Shown in pieces: positions 1 to 6,104 of a stretch of 6,304 nt of DNA. The notes under the pieces are model-generated. The model worked only from the letters and a program-made list of their open reading frames with translations, had not been told where the DNA came from and did no database searches. Each line of letters starts with the position of its first letter. Within the stretch, counting starts at the first letter, position 1. The stretch lies in contig JAILRX010000264.1 of NCBI GenBank assembly GCA_024697985.1, positions 1 to 6,304 of the forward strand, in the 5' to 3' direction. The translations under genes were made by a program, and so were the position numbers. This DNA comes from Treponemataceae bacterium. GTDB taxonomy: Bacteria; Spirochaetota; Spirochaetia; Treponematales; Treponemataceae.

Positions 1-1
1 C

Positions 2-583
2 GAGCTGTTCTGGAGTAAGCAGGTCGCATTTGTTCAATACGATGAAGTTGCAAAATTCAATCTGGTCTACGATGAGGGTCGAAATTTCCTCTTCATTCAA
101 ATTGTTCTGGTCAACTGCATCGCTCTTTTCTTTATTTTTCTGAAGGTCATCCAAAAATTCGCGGTAAATTCTGTCCGCATCAACTACGGTTACAACTGAT
201 GTAAGATAAACGTTTGTGTCCGGATTGTCCTCTTCGTAAGCAAGGAAACTTGCAGAAATTGCACCCGGATCACTGATTCCAGAAGCTTCAACGAATACGA
301 CTTCCACGCTGTCGATGGCAGAAATTTTTTCAATCTGCTGAATGAATTCGTCACGGAGCGTGCAGCAGATGCAGCCGTTCTGAAGTTCGAACATCGGACA
401 TTCTGCAACGTTTGCGCCTTCTTTTTTAAGAATTTCAGCATCCACGTTGATGCTGCCCATGTCGTTAACGATCAAAGCGACGCGTCGTGTTTCCTGACGC
501 AAAAGATTGTTGAGCAAAGTGGTTTTTCCAGATCCAAGATATCCTGTAATCAATACGACAGGTTTTTTCTGAGTTTTTTTCAT
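2..583 (-). CDS. COG0523 (CobW/ZNG1-like) metal-chaperone GTPase, C-terminus beyond left edge
   Basis: Partial gene: 194 codons are readable from the ATG at 583 and the frame is still open at the window edge. The product is a cytoplasmic G3E-family P-loop GTPase of the COG0523 group, whose members insert or deliver metals (zinc, cobalt, nickel). Seen directly: a Walker A loop GYLGSGKTT at residues 14-22, the family-defining metal motif CICC at 71-74, an EASG segment at 99-102 followed by DP, and the guanine-specificity motif NKCD at 184-187. The missing part should hold the CobW C-terminal domain. AAGGAA lies 9 bases before the ATG, inside a predicted stem (588-651). It is the third gene of an operon headed by a Fur/Zur-family repressor. 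COG0523 proteins in such operons usually serve under zinc shortage, so a zinc role is favoured here by context; cobalt or nickel is not excluded. Confidence 0.92.
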   Translation of the reverse strand, partial: MKKTQKKPVVLITGYLGSGKTTLLNNLLRQETRRVALIVNDMGSINVDAEILKKEGANVAECPMFELQNGCICCTLRDEFIQQIEKISAIDSVEVVFVEASGISDPGAISASFLAYEEDNPDTNVYLTSVVTVVDADRIYREFLDDLQKNKEKSDAVDQNNLNEEEISTLIVDQIEFCNFIVLNKCDLLTPEQL

Positions 584-587
584 AATT

Positions 588-651
588 TTATTCCTTTTTA
601 TTTTTATTTTTTATTGTGCCTGAAAAGGCGAAGTCGATAAAAAAGGAATAA
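588..651 (-). promoter_or_regulatory. Predicted mRNA stem hiding the ribosome site of the GTPase gene
   Basis: Bases 588-599 are perfectly complementary, in inverted orientation, to 640-651 (12 bp, extended by two more pairs after one bulged A). A small GCCT-GAAA-AGGC hairpin (618-629) sits in the loop. In the leftward mRNA the 3' arm contains the AAGGAA ribosome site of the GTPase, and the 5' arm starts three bases after the stop codon of the membrane-protein gene. A ribosome finishing that gene would open the stem, so the arrangement suggests translational coupling. No T-run follows, so it is not an intrinsic terminator. The stem is A/U-rich and its stability was not computed. Confidence 0.5.
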
Positions 652-653
652 TC

Positions 654-962
654 TCAAATGACCAGCTTGATTTTTTGATTGACTAAGGTCGGCAAAATCA
701 TGAAGGAAATTAAAATTGCCGAAGGTAAGGAGGAAAATTTGATATTCGAATGAATCGAAAAAATTGGAAATTCAAAAAAAGCTTTTTTCGCAACCTGAAT
801 TATCTGAAGGATAAGGCAGATTTCGCAGTCCTCGTCGTGGCAGTGCTCGTGATGGCCGGCATGAATAATCTCAAAACCGATGCATGACAAAATCGAGACG
901 AGTACCAGAATAAAAACGGCGCGTAAAAAAATGCGCAGTGAAAAAGAGACCGCTCTACGCAT
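654..962 (-). CDS. Small His/Cys-rich membrane protein in the Fur/Zur operon
   Basis: The 102-residue product is not recognised as a named family. A hydrophobic helix at residues 11-33 is followed by a compact cluster of potential metal ligands (H34, H37, H38, H40, C41, H42, D43, D45, C46, C49) and a second hydrophobic stretch near 78-95. The cluster looks like a metal-binding loop at the membrane surface, and residues 1-30 could also act as a signal anchor. The chosen ATG at 962-960 overlaps the last 8 bases of the repressor gene (ATGCGTAG holds both start and stop), with GGGAG just upstream; an in-frame ATG at 986 lies deeper in the repressor gene and is less likely. Position between a Fur/Zur repressor and a COG0523 GTPase points to zinc (or other metal) binding, sensing or transfer; this is inference. 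Confidence 0.8.
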   Translation of the reverse strand: MRRAVSFSLRIFLRAVFILVLVSILSCIGFEIIHAGHHEHCHDEDCEICLILQIIQVAKKAFFEFPIFSIHSNIKFSSLPSAILISFMILPTLVNQKIKLVI

Positions 963-1386
963 TTTCTCCCTTTTCCTTTGCGGCACATTCGGCGCAAATT
1001 CCGTACAGGACGGTCCTGAGCGGATTCACCGTAAAACCGTGGTCTTCTTTCAAGTGATTTTCTATGCCAGAAAGCTCATCACATTCAAGGTGAATCAGTT
1101 TGCCGCAACTTTCACACTTCAAGTGAAAATGCTCGTGAGAATTAAGGCAGTCTTCGCCAAGATATTCAAAGCAGGCAGGAGACTTGTCATCAATAAAATA
1201 CTTTTGGATTTTTCCGTCCGTAACCAGTTTTTCCAGCTGGCGGTAAACTGTCGCAATCCCGACAGAAACGCCGCTTTCCGCAAAATGACGGTACACTTCT
1301 TCTGCCGTAAAATGCTTCCCCTGCATCTGGCCAAGATAATTGAGAATTAAATCCTGCTGTTTTGTTTTGTAGACAATTTTCTGCAT
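955..1386 (-). CDS. Fur-family metal-dependent repressor, probably Zur
   Basis: The 143-residue cytoplasmic DNA-binding repressor has normal Fur-family length. Residues 24-56 form the winged helix, with the recognition segment around GVSVGIATVYRQLEKL. The dimerisation half carries H84, H86 and H88, then C91-x2-C94 and C131-x2-C134 (the structural zinc site), plus H99, E101 and the conserved HGF at 116-118. The reading SHEHFHLKCESCGKLIHLEC resembles Zur proteins of gut anaerobes more than PerR. Zur is favoured by the downstream metal-binding membrane protein and COG0523 GTPase; Fur cannot be excluded, because the operator in front of it has the Fur-type rather than Zur-type half-site. The ATG at 1386 has no strong ribosome site upstream. 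The operator overlaps the promoter, so the gene should repress itself and its two followers. Confidence 0.9.
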   Translation of the reverse strand: MQKIVYKTKQQDLILNYLGQMQGKHFTAEEVYRHFAESGVSVGIATVYRQLEKLVTDGKIQKYFIDDKSPACFEYLGEDCLNSHEHFHLKCESCGKLIHLECDELSGIENHLKEDHGFTVNPLRTVLYGICAECAAKEKGENA

Positions 1387-1401
1387 TTTTATTACATCAC
1401 A

Positions 1402-1424
1402 AATTTGATAATGATTATCAAATT
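1402..1424. promoter_or_regulatory. Fur-type operator, perfect 11-1-11 palindrome
   Basis: Bases 1402-1424 are perfectly self-complementary around G1413. The core TGATAATGATTATCA (1406-1420) matches the Bacillus subtilis Fur-type 7-1-7 consensus TGATAATNATTATCA at every defined base. It differs from the Zur-type (TCGTAATNATTACGA) and PerR-type (TTATAATNATTATAA) consensus in the outer bases of each half. It overlaps the -10 element and the expected start of the repressor transcript, the usual layout for autorepression. Confidence 0.85.
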
Positions 1425-1449
1425 ATAGAGATATGCAGAATTTTGTCAA
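1422..1449 (-). promoter_or_regulatory. Consensus housekeeping promoter of the Fur/Zur operon
   Basis: On the minus strand a perfect TTGACA (-35, 1449-1444) is followed after 16 bases by a perfect TATAAT (-10, 1427-1422). Transcription should start near 1415, giving a leader of about 29 bases. The -35 box lies only 12 bases past the chemoreceptor stop codon and no terminator separates them, so some read-through from the chemoreceptor gene is possible. A promoter this close to consensus would be strong unless the overlapping operator is occupied. Confidence 0.85.
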
Positions 1450-1461
1450 TAAAGTTGCAGG

Positions 1462-3363
1462 CTATTCGATCTTAAACGTACTGATGATGTTGTAAAGTTC
1501 AGATACGCTTATCTGGTTATGTTCAGAAGACTGAGTTACGTTATTTACGGCACTCGTGATTTCTGCAAGGCTTTCTGTCATTTCGTGCATTTTTTCGTTG
1601 ATTGAACGTGTCGTATCTGCAAGCAGCTTCATTTCAGAAATGACCTGCTCTCCGCCAGAAAGCATCTCGGCAGAACCTTCGGTAACCGAACTTGTCGATT
1701 CGTTGATGTGCTGCATTGCTTCGAGTACCTGCTTGTTTCCCTGGCTCTGTTCCGACATAGCATTCATGATGACTTTTTCCTGCTGAGAAATAGTCTGTGC
1801 GATTCCGTAAATGGACTTGAAGTTTTCCTGGACGAGCTTTGTCTTGTCAGAAACCTGCTTGATTGACTCAAACAGCGTCTGAAGGCTGTCGTTGATGGTC
1901 TGGCTCTGACTTGCCGACTGTTCAGCCAGTTTTCGGATTTCATCAGCAACTACACCAAAGCCCTTTCCGGCCTCACCAGCATGTGCCGATTCGATTGCGG
2001 CGTTCATGGCAAGAAGGTTCGTCTGCTCGGCGATGTTTGCGATTACCGAAGTTGCTTCCAAAAGCGCATTCGACTGAGTGATGATCTGAGCCGAAATATC
2101 AACTGCACTTTCAACAGACTGCCGACCGTCATCACTTGCCTTGGTCAAAGACAGGACGGCCTGTGAGTTCTGCTCAAGGATTGATGTTACAGAATTGATG
2201 TTGGCAACCATTTCTTCAACAGCTGCACTCGACTGAGTTACAGCAGCGGCCTGCGAATCAATATTTTCATCCAAATCGTGGGTTCTAGAAATAATCTGAG
2301 AAACTGATGCGTTTGCTTCTTCGACACCGGCCGACTGATTGGTCATATCAGTCTGTACGGTATTGATGCCCTCGGTCATTGCTGAAATTTCTTTTCCGAC
2401 CAGTTCCATCTGCTTTTCAAGTTCGACAGCGGCATCGGTCGTGCTATGGATGGATTTTTTGAAATCCAAAAGAAGTTTTGAAGTTGAAGTTCTAAGGTCA
2501 TTAAGATAGATTGCAAGTTCTCCCAATTCACACCTGATCAAAATCGGGATGTCATCAGTCATGTAATTTCCCATTGAAAGATCATGTGAAAATTTTCGTA
2601 CATAGTTGATGACTTTCTTTACATCACGCAGCATGAAATACATACCTTCCATTACGAGCAAAGCAGCCACCGCAGAAACAGGAAAAACCTTTGTCGTAAT
2701 TACGTACATGATTGAAGCTGTATGGTTTGCAGGAACAGTAAAGATTGCTTCCATAAAAAGAACAATACCCACGATGTTAAAGAAAAGAATCAGCATGCAG
2801 CGCTGAAGGAATGAAAAGGACTGATATTTTCGTTCGTAAGGAAGCCAATCCACAGCTTTTTCAAGATTTGAAACCGTAAGTACATAGCCCAAAACAGAAA
2901 AGGTTGCAAGACAGCCGAAGCTCAAGCAGAATGAAAAAACCAGATAGCTCTCATTACCAAAATTAGCCAAATGCATATTTCGGTTCATGTTATAAATTAC
3001 AGCCAGAATTGGGGTTGCTGCAGAAAATGAAACCGGAATACCGAAAGTAACGATCTGGGCAAGTTTTACAGTCTTGTTCAGCTTTGCAACAGATTCATCA
3101 GTGCCGTCAAACTTTATAATTTTAGCCCTTACGACAAAATATGTAAGGAAGGCCGCAATAATCGAAATCAAGAATGCGCCGATATTGAATGGATTTCCTG
3201 CATAAAGTGAAAACTCAGGAAAGGTAAAGCCACCTACCAGAACGCCCAAAAATGGATAGAAAATCATTGGGGCAAGATAGGTGTATAAGATGATAAAAAA
3301 AAGCCTCTTAGGAAGTCCGTTTTTTGCCTGCAAAAGAGCGAAGTCTTTTTTTTCTTCAGTCAT
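1462..3363 (-). CDS. Methyl-accepting chemotaxis protein with six membrane helices
   Basis: This 633-residue chemoreceptor signals to the CheA/CheW array at the inner membrane. Hydrophobic segments lie near residues 21-46, 61-80, 102-124, 140-164, 188-210 and 217-246. They are joined by short loops, so there is no sizeable extracellular ligand domain; sensing is probably through the membrane bundle or a partner. A HAMP-like region follows (about 246-299, with GELAIYLNDL), then a long coiled coil whose conserved hairpin tip is at about 441-485 (IANIAEQTNLLAMNAAIES, then HAGEAGKGFGVVADEIRKLA). The C-terminus ends STFKIE, without a CheR-binding pentapeptide. The start was set at 3363 because AAGGAG lies 7 bases upstream; an in-frame ATG 14 codons earlier has no such site and would cover the promoter. 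It is divergent from the cyclase gene. Confidence 0.93.
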   Translation of the reverse strand: MTEEKKDFALLQAKNGLPKRLFFIILYTYLAPMIFYPFLGVLVGGFTFPEFSLYAGNPFNIGAFLISIIAAFLTYFVVRAKIIKFDGTDESVAKLNKTVKLAQIVTFGIPVSFSAATPILAVIYNMNRNMHLANFGNESYLVFSFCLSFGCLATFSVLGYVLTVSNLEKAVDWLPYERKYQSFSFLQRCMLILFFNIVGIVLFMEAIFTVPANHTASIMYVITTKVFPVSAVAALLVMEGMYFMLRDVKKVINYVRKFSHDLSMGNYMTDDIPILIRCELGELAIYLNDLRTSTSKLLLDFKKSIHSTTDAAVELEKQMELVGKEISAMTEGINTVQTDMTNQSAGVEEANASVSQIISRTHDLDENIDSQAAAVTQSSAAVEEMVANINSVTSILEQNSQAVLSLTKASDDGRQSVESAVDISAQIITQSNALLEATSVIANIAEQTNLLAMNAAIESAHAGEAGKGFGVVADEIRKLAEQSASQSQTINDSLQTLFESIKQVSDKTKLVQENFKSIYGIAQTISQQEKVIMNAMSEQSQGNKQVLEAMQHINESTSSVTEGSAEMLSGGEQVISEMKLLADTTRSINEKMHEMTESLAEITSAVNNVTQSSEHNQISVSELYNIISTFKIE

Positions 3364-3380
3364 AGTATTCTCCTTAAGAC

Positions 3381-3396
3381 TTACGTCTATACGTAA
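3381..3396. repeat. Perfect 6-4-6 inverted repeat at the chemoreceptor start site
   Basis: TTACGT-CTAT-ACGTAA reads the same on both strands apart from the 4-base centre. It lies directly downstream of the -10 element of the chemoreceptor gene and covers its expected transcription start, as an operator would. The regulator is unknown. Confidence 0.5.
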
Positions 3397-3404
3397 TTTT
3401 ATCA
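3396..3404 (-). promoter_or_regulatory. Extended -10 promoter element of the chemoreceptor gene
   Basis: The minus strand reads TGATAAAAT, fitting the extended -10 pattern TGnTATAAT with one mismatch in the hexamer. No good -35 box is seen at normal spacing, which extended -10 promoters often tolerate. Transcription would start near 3389, about 25 bases before the ATG. A clear sigma-28 (flagellar) promoter was looked for and not found. Confidence 0.45.
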
Positions 3405-3505
3405 CTTTGAATTTGAAATTTTAAGCAAAATTCATCGTTTTTCTAAGCAATCACTTATTTTTTTACAAAACATGAGGCTCTAATGTCTGATTTTCCAACT
3501 TTTTT

Positions 3506-3534
3506 TTGCAAAATCCTCTGTATCTCGCTATAAT
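3506..3534 (+). promoter_or_regulatory. Promoter of the cyclase gene
   Basis: TTGCAA (3506-3511, four of six bases of the -35 consensus) and a perfect TATAAT (3529-3534) are 17 bases apart. The start would be near 3541, leaving a leader of about 30 bases with AGAGGAA as the ribosome site 9 bases before the ATG at 3571. The -35 hexamer lies within the left arm of the inverted repeat at 3507-3568. Confidence 0.6.
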
Positions 3535-3568
3535 TTTCATTACATCATTTGTATCAGAGGAATTTGCA
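3507..3568. repeat. 14-bp inverted repeat bracketing the cyclase promoter and ribosome site
   Basis: TGCAAAATCCTCTG (3507-3520) pairs with CAGAGGAATTTGCA (3555-3568) at 13 of 14 positions, the exception being A3513 opposite A3562. The 34-base interval holds the -10 box and expected start site; the left arm overlaps the -35 box and the right arm contains the AGAGGAA ribosome site. With the promoter at 3506-3534 it could act only as a bipartite operator on DNA. In a transcript started further upstream it would fold and hide the ribosome site. Confidence 0.6.
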
Positions 3569-3570
3569 GC

Positions 3571-5688
3571 ATGTCTGATTTGACAAGAGTTATCAGTATT
3601 TCAATCCTTTCTTTACTTTCAGTTTTTTGTTTTCAGGCTGGAATTTTTTTGTGGTCAGGCCACAATTTAAAAAACAACGCCCGACGAACTCTTATTTTCA
3701 TAGAATTCTTTACAGGCTTTCTTCTATTATTTGATGCCCTCGCCTATTTTTACAGAGGAAACACGAGCGCTGCAGGCTTTTACATGGTCCGCATCAGCAA
3801 CCTTTTAGTTTTTTTATGCAATTTTGCAGTTTCCTTTTTCCTTTGCTTTTACGTTTGTGAATTCATAAAGCAGTCAAGACTAAACTTTAACTTGATTTTT
3901 CATCCAGTCAAATCCGTGAAGGACGGAATTCCAGTTCATCTGTTTTTTGTGCTCTTCTTCTGTCTTCTTGGAATCTGCCTTCTCATAATCAGTCAGTTCA
4001 CGAATATCTTCTATTACTTTGATGAAAAGAATCTTTATCACAGAAATACTTTATTTCCTCTGTGTGTCGCTCTGGGCTTCATTCCAGGACTTATCACCTT
4101 TACGATGCTGTTGCAAAACCAAAAATATCTTCCAAAAAATATTTTGTATTCGCACATTATCTATTTCATACTTCCTGCAATTTCGGTCATCCTGATTCTT
4201 CTCGTCTACGGATTTCCTTGGATTAATATTTCGCTAGGACTTGGTGCCCTTCATCTTTTCTACTCTTCATTAAAACTGATGGAACTTGCATTCTATTCTG
4301 GAAATAATGAAGGATTGGTTTTCAGCCCGGGATATAAGAAAGTCAAAGTTCAGACTGAAAAACGAAAAAGAGTCGCAAGAAGCCATTTCTGGCAGGCCCT
4401 TACAATCAGCCTTGCAGGATTTCTCCTGATATGTATGATTGTTTCCATCAGAGGATTGTCGTTGCCTGAAAAAACGATTGTAATTGATGAGCCGTATACA
4501 AAAAATGATCCGACTCAGCCGGTCTGCATTACTTTCCTTCGACATGCAGAAAAACACTGGATTGATGAAGATGATCCTGACAGAACCGGAGCTCAGTTTG
4601 ACGGCGTAATTTTCAACAACATGAAAAGCACTGTCATCACGGACTGGTCTTTTTCCATTCCAGTTCCTGAAAACTGCTCGATAGATCCAGGTCCTTGGAA
4701 CGGAACCTTCACGATCAGTGACGGAAACTTGACCGTCATCAAGCCGCATGAAGGTGACAAGGAAAACATCCATGGTGAAGATTTTTATCAGATTAAGCCT
4801 CTTAAAAGTTTGGGCTTCGGCTGCATCATGTATACTCCGCACAACTATCAGCCTCTTTCTCAAAAAATCGTCTTCACTTATTCGAGCATCTTGAAGCCGC
4901 TTTCAAATTTGATTTTTGATATTTTCCTGGCACTTATTTTTGTTCTTTTCGTCGTATCATCAACCATCACGATTCTTGAAGACAAGCTTATCCATGTTGA
5001 AAATGAAAACAAAAAACTTGAAAGCACGGTCAGAGAACGAACGAGGGAACTTGTTGCTGAAAAAACGAAATCTGAAAGCCTTCTTTTGAACATCCTTCCA
5101 AAAGAAATTGCTGATGAACTTACGACAAATCCGGAAAGGACAATCGCTAAAGAGTATCCGAACGTAACTGTTCTCTTTACTGATATCGTTGATTTCACGA
5201 AGATAAGCGGCCAGATGTCTGCTGAAGAAGTCGTAACAATGCTCAACAAATTGTTTTCGATGTTTGACCAGCGCGCACAGGACGAAGGAATTGAAAAAAT
5301 CAAGACCATCGGGGACGCCTACATGGCAGCCTCAGGCCTTTCACAGGAAAACGAAAATGACGGTGCTGCAAAAATGATCCGCTTTGCACAGGGCATTCTG
5401 CAGGACGTAAATACATTCAATGAAACATCACCTATAAAACTGAAGCTCAGACTTGGAATAAACTCAGGGCCGCTTGTTGCAGGCGTAATCGGAAAGACAA
5501 AGTTCATTTACGACATCTGGGGTGATACGGTCAATGTCGCAAGCCGAATGGAAAGCACCGGACTTCCGATGAAAATTCACGTAACTGAAAATACAAAGGC
5601 TCAGACTGCAAGCCTTTTCCAATACAACGAAAACACCGAAACCGACGTTAAGGGAAAAGGCCGCATGACGACCTATTTCCTGGATTAG
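3571..5688 (+). CDS. Membrane adenylate cyclase (class III) with an extracellular CBM2-like domain
   Basis: This 705-residue protein is predicted to make cAMP from ATP. Seven hydrophobic segments lie near residues 8-29, 40-61, 73-99, 121-144, 160-181, 191-212 and 217-240. A basic linker follows (255-272), then an eighth helix (275-296), a segment at 297-442 that topology places outside, a ninth helix (446-467), a signalling coiled coil (468-500) ending in LLLNILPKEIADEL, and the cyclase domain (about 525-705). Catalytic positions are intact: metal aspartates D538 (FTDIVDFT) and D582 (GDAYMA), adenine-selecting K578 and D648 (YDIWG), N655, R659, and KGKG at 694-697. K578 and D648 argue against guanylate cyclase. 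The outer segment (about 315-425) resembles family 2 carbohydrate-binding modules: G340...FNN...TDW, then PWNGTF and a late FGF. Seven-helix cyclases are known in spirochaetes; the added module is the unusual part. Ribosome site AGAGGAA precedes the ATG. Confidence 0.93.
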   Translation: MSDLTRVISISILSLLSVFCFQAGIFLWSGHNLKNNARRTLIFIEFFTGFLLLFDALAYFYRGNTSAAGFYMVRISNLLVFLCNFAVSFFLCFYVCEFIKQSRLNFNLIFHPVKSVKDGIPVHLFFVLFFCLLGICLLIISQFTNIFYYFDEKNLYHRNTLFPLCVALGFIPGLITFTMLLQNQKYLPKNILYSHIIYFILPAISVILILLVYGFPWINISLGLGALHLFYSSLKLMELAFYSGNNEGLVFSPGYKKVKVQTEKRKRVARSHFWQALTISLAGFLLICMIVSIRGLSLPEKTIVIDEPYTKNDPTQPVCITFLRHAEKHWIDEDDPDRTGAQFDGVIFNNMKSTVITDWSFSIPVPENCSIDPGPWNGTFTISDGNLTVIKPHEGDKENIHGEDFYQIKPLKSLGFGCIMYTPHNYQPLSQKIVFTYSSILKPLSNLIFDIFLALIFVLFVVSSTITILEDKLIHVENENKKLESTVRERTRELVAEKTKSESLLLNILPKEIADELTTNPERTIAKEYPNVTVLFTDIVDFTKISGQMSAEEVVTMLNKLFSMFDQRAQDEGIEKIKTIGDAYMAASGLSQENENDGAAKMIRFAQGILQDVNTFNETSPIKLKLRLGINSGPLVAGVIGKTKFIYDIWGDTVNVASRMESTGLPMKIHVTENTKAQTASLFQYNENTETDVKGKGRMTTYFLD

Positions 5689-5697
5689 TTTTTATTT

Positions 5698-6057
5698 TTA
5701 CACCCAGCTTTCCCAGACTTTCTGGCACAAACCGACTGTAGCATCAGATTTGTCCTTTCGACAGACAGGAAGTTTCAAAAGGGAAGCTTGGTTTTCGAAA
5801 AGTTTTTCTTCTTTTTCGCTGTCATCAAGATAGGCAATTGATGTATAGTTTTTGCTCGCCTTGTCCAGCATCGAATCAATCGCATCAAGGCGGCTTCCTT
5901 CTTTTTTGGCAAGAAGTGAAACGACAGAATCAAACTCGCCGGCACTCATCGCCTTTTCTTTCAAGTCAATAAACTGAAATTGAATTCTGCGTTCCTTAAA
6001 AAAACGCTGTGCTGATTTGCAGTCAAAAGATTTGTTCGTGCCAAAAATCTGAATCAT
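5698..6057 (-). CDS. ArsC/Spx-like thioredoxin-fold protein lacking the usual nucleophilic cysteine
   Basis: The 119-residue product has the length and pattern of the ArsC-like family (arsenate reductase, Spx and YffB relatives): an N-terminal strand IQIFGTNKS, a helix with KERRIQFQFIDLKEK, a cis-proline candidate P97 in LLKLPV, and the C-terminal ATVG(x)nW block. In ArsC the nucleophilic cysteine follows the first strand; here that position is S10 (SFDC), while C13 sits where Spx has its second CxxC cysteine. C99 and C111 are also present. True arsenate reduction is therefore doubtful, and the substrate is unknown. The ATG at 6057 was chosen because AAGGAG lies 6 bases upstream; an in-frame ATG at 6117 would fall inside the attC-like site. 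The stop converges on the cyclase stop with only 9 bp between and no hairpin. No clear promoter of its own was found. Confidence 0.87.
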   Translation of the reverse strand: MIQIFGTNKSFDCKSAQRFFKERRIQFQFIDLKEKAMSAGEFDSVVSLLAKKEGSRLDAIDSMLDKASKNYTSIAYLDDSEKEEKLFENQASLLKLPVCRKDKSDATVGLCQKVWESWV

Positions 6058-6069
6058 TATTTGCTCCTT

Positions 6070-6101
6070 AAAAAAATACTTACGCCTCAAGTAGCGGGCG
6101 T
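6070..6101 (-). terminator. Weak candidate terminator between the attC-like site and the ArsC-like gene
   Basis: On the minus strand a 5-bp stem ACGCC/GGCGT (6101-6097 with 6086-6082, 10-base loop) is followed after five bases by seven T (6076-6070). If it works it would shield the ArsC-like gene from cassette transcription. The stem is short and the gap to the T-run is long for an intrinsic terminator, so confidence is low. Confidence 0.25.
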
Positions 6102-6104
6102 CCA

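Noticed and set aside
618..629. GCCT-GAAA-AGGC hairpin as a terminator
   Set aside because: Only four base pairs and no T-run on either side; noted instead as part of the larger stem at 588-651.
880..1350. 156-codon open frame on the plus strand across the Fur/Zur gene
   Set aside because: Antisense to a gene with clear family motifs, operator and promoter; its translation shows no domain.
3364..3405. A 14-codon extension of the chemoreceptor
   Set aside because: It lacks a ribosome site and covers the promoter and palindrome; the ATG at 3363 has a strong AAGGAG.
4270..4863. 197-codon open frame on the minus strand inside the cyclase gene
   Set aside because: Fully antisense to the well-supported cyclase, with no ribosome site and no recognisable domain.
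4878..5309. 143-codon minus-strand frame opposite the cyclase coiled coil and catalytic domain
   Set aside because: Serine-rich shadow of the conserved catalytic region, with no independent support.
5100..5688. Reading the catalytic domain as a guanylate cyclase
   Set aside because: The base-selecting positions are K578 and D648, the adenine pair; guanylate cyclases have Glu and Cys/Ser-type residues there.
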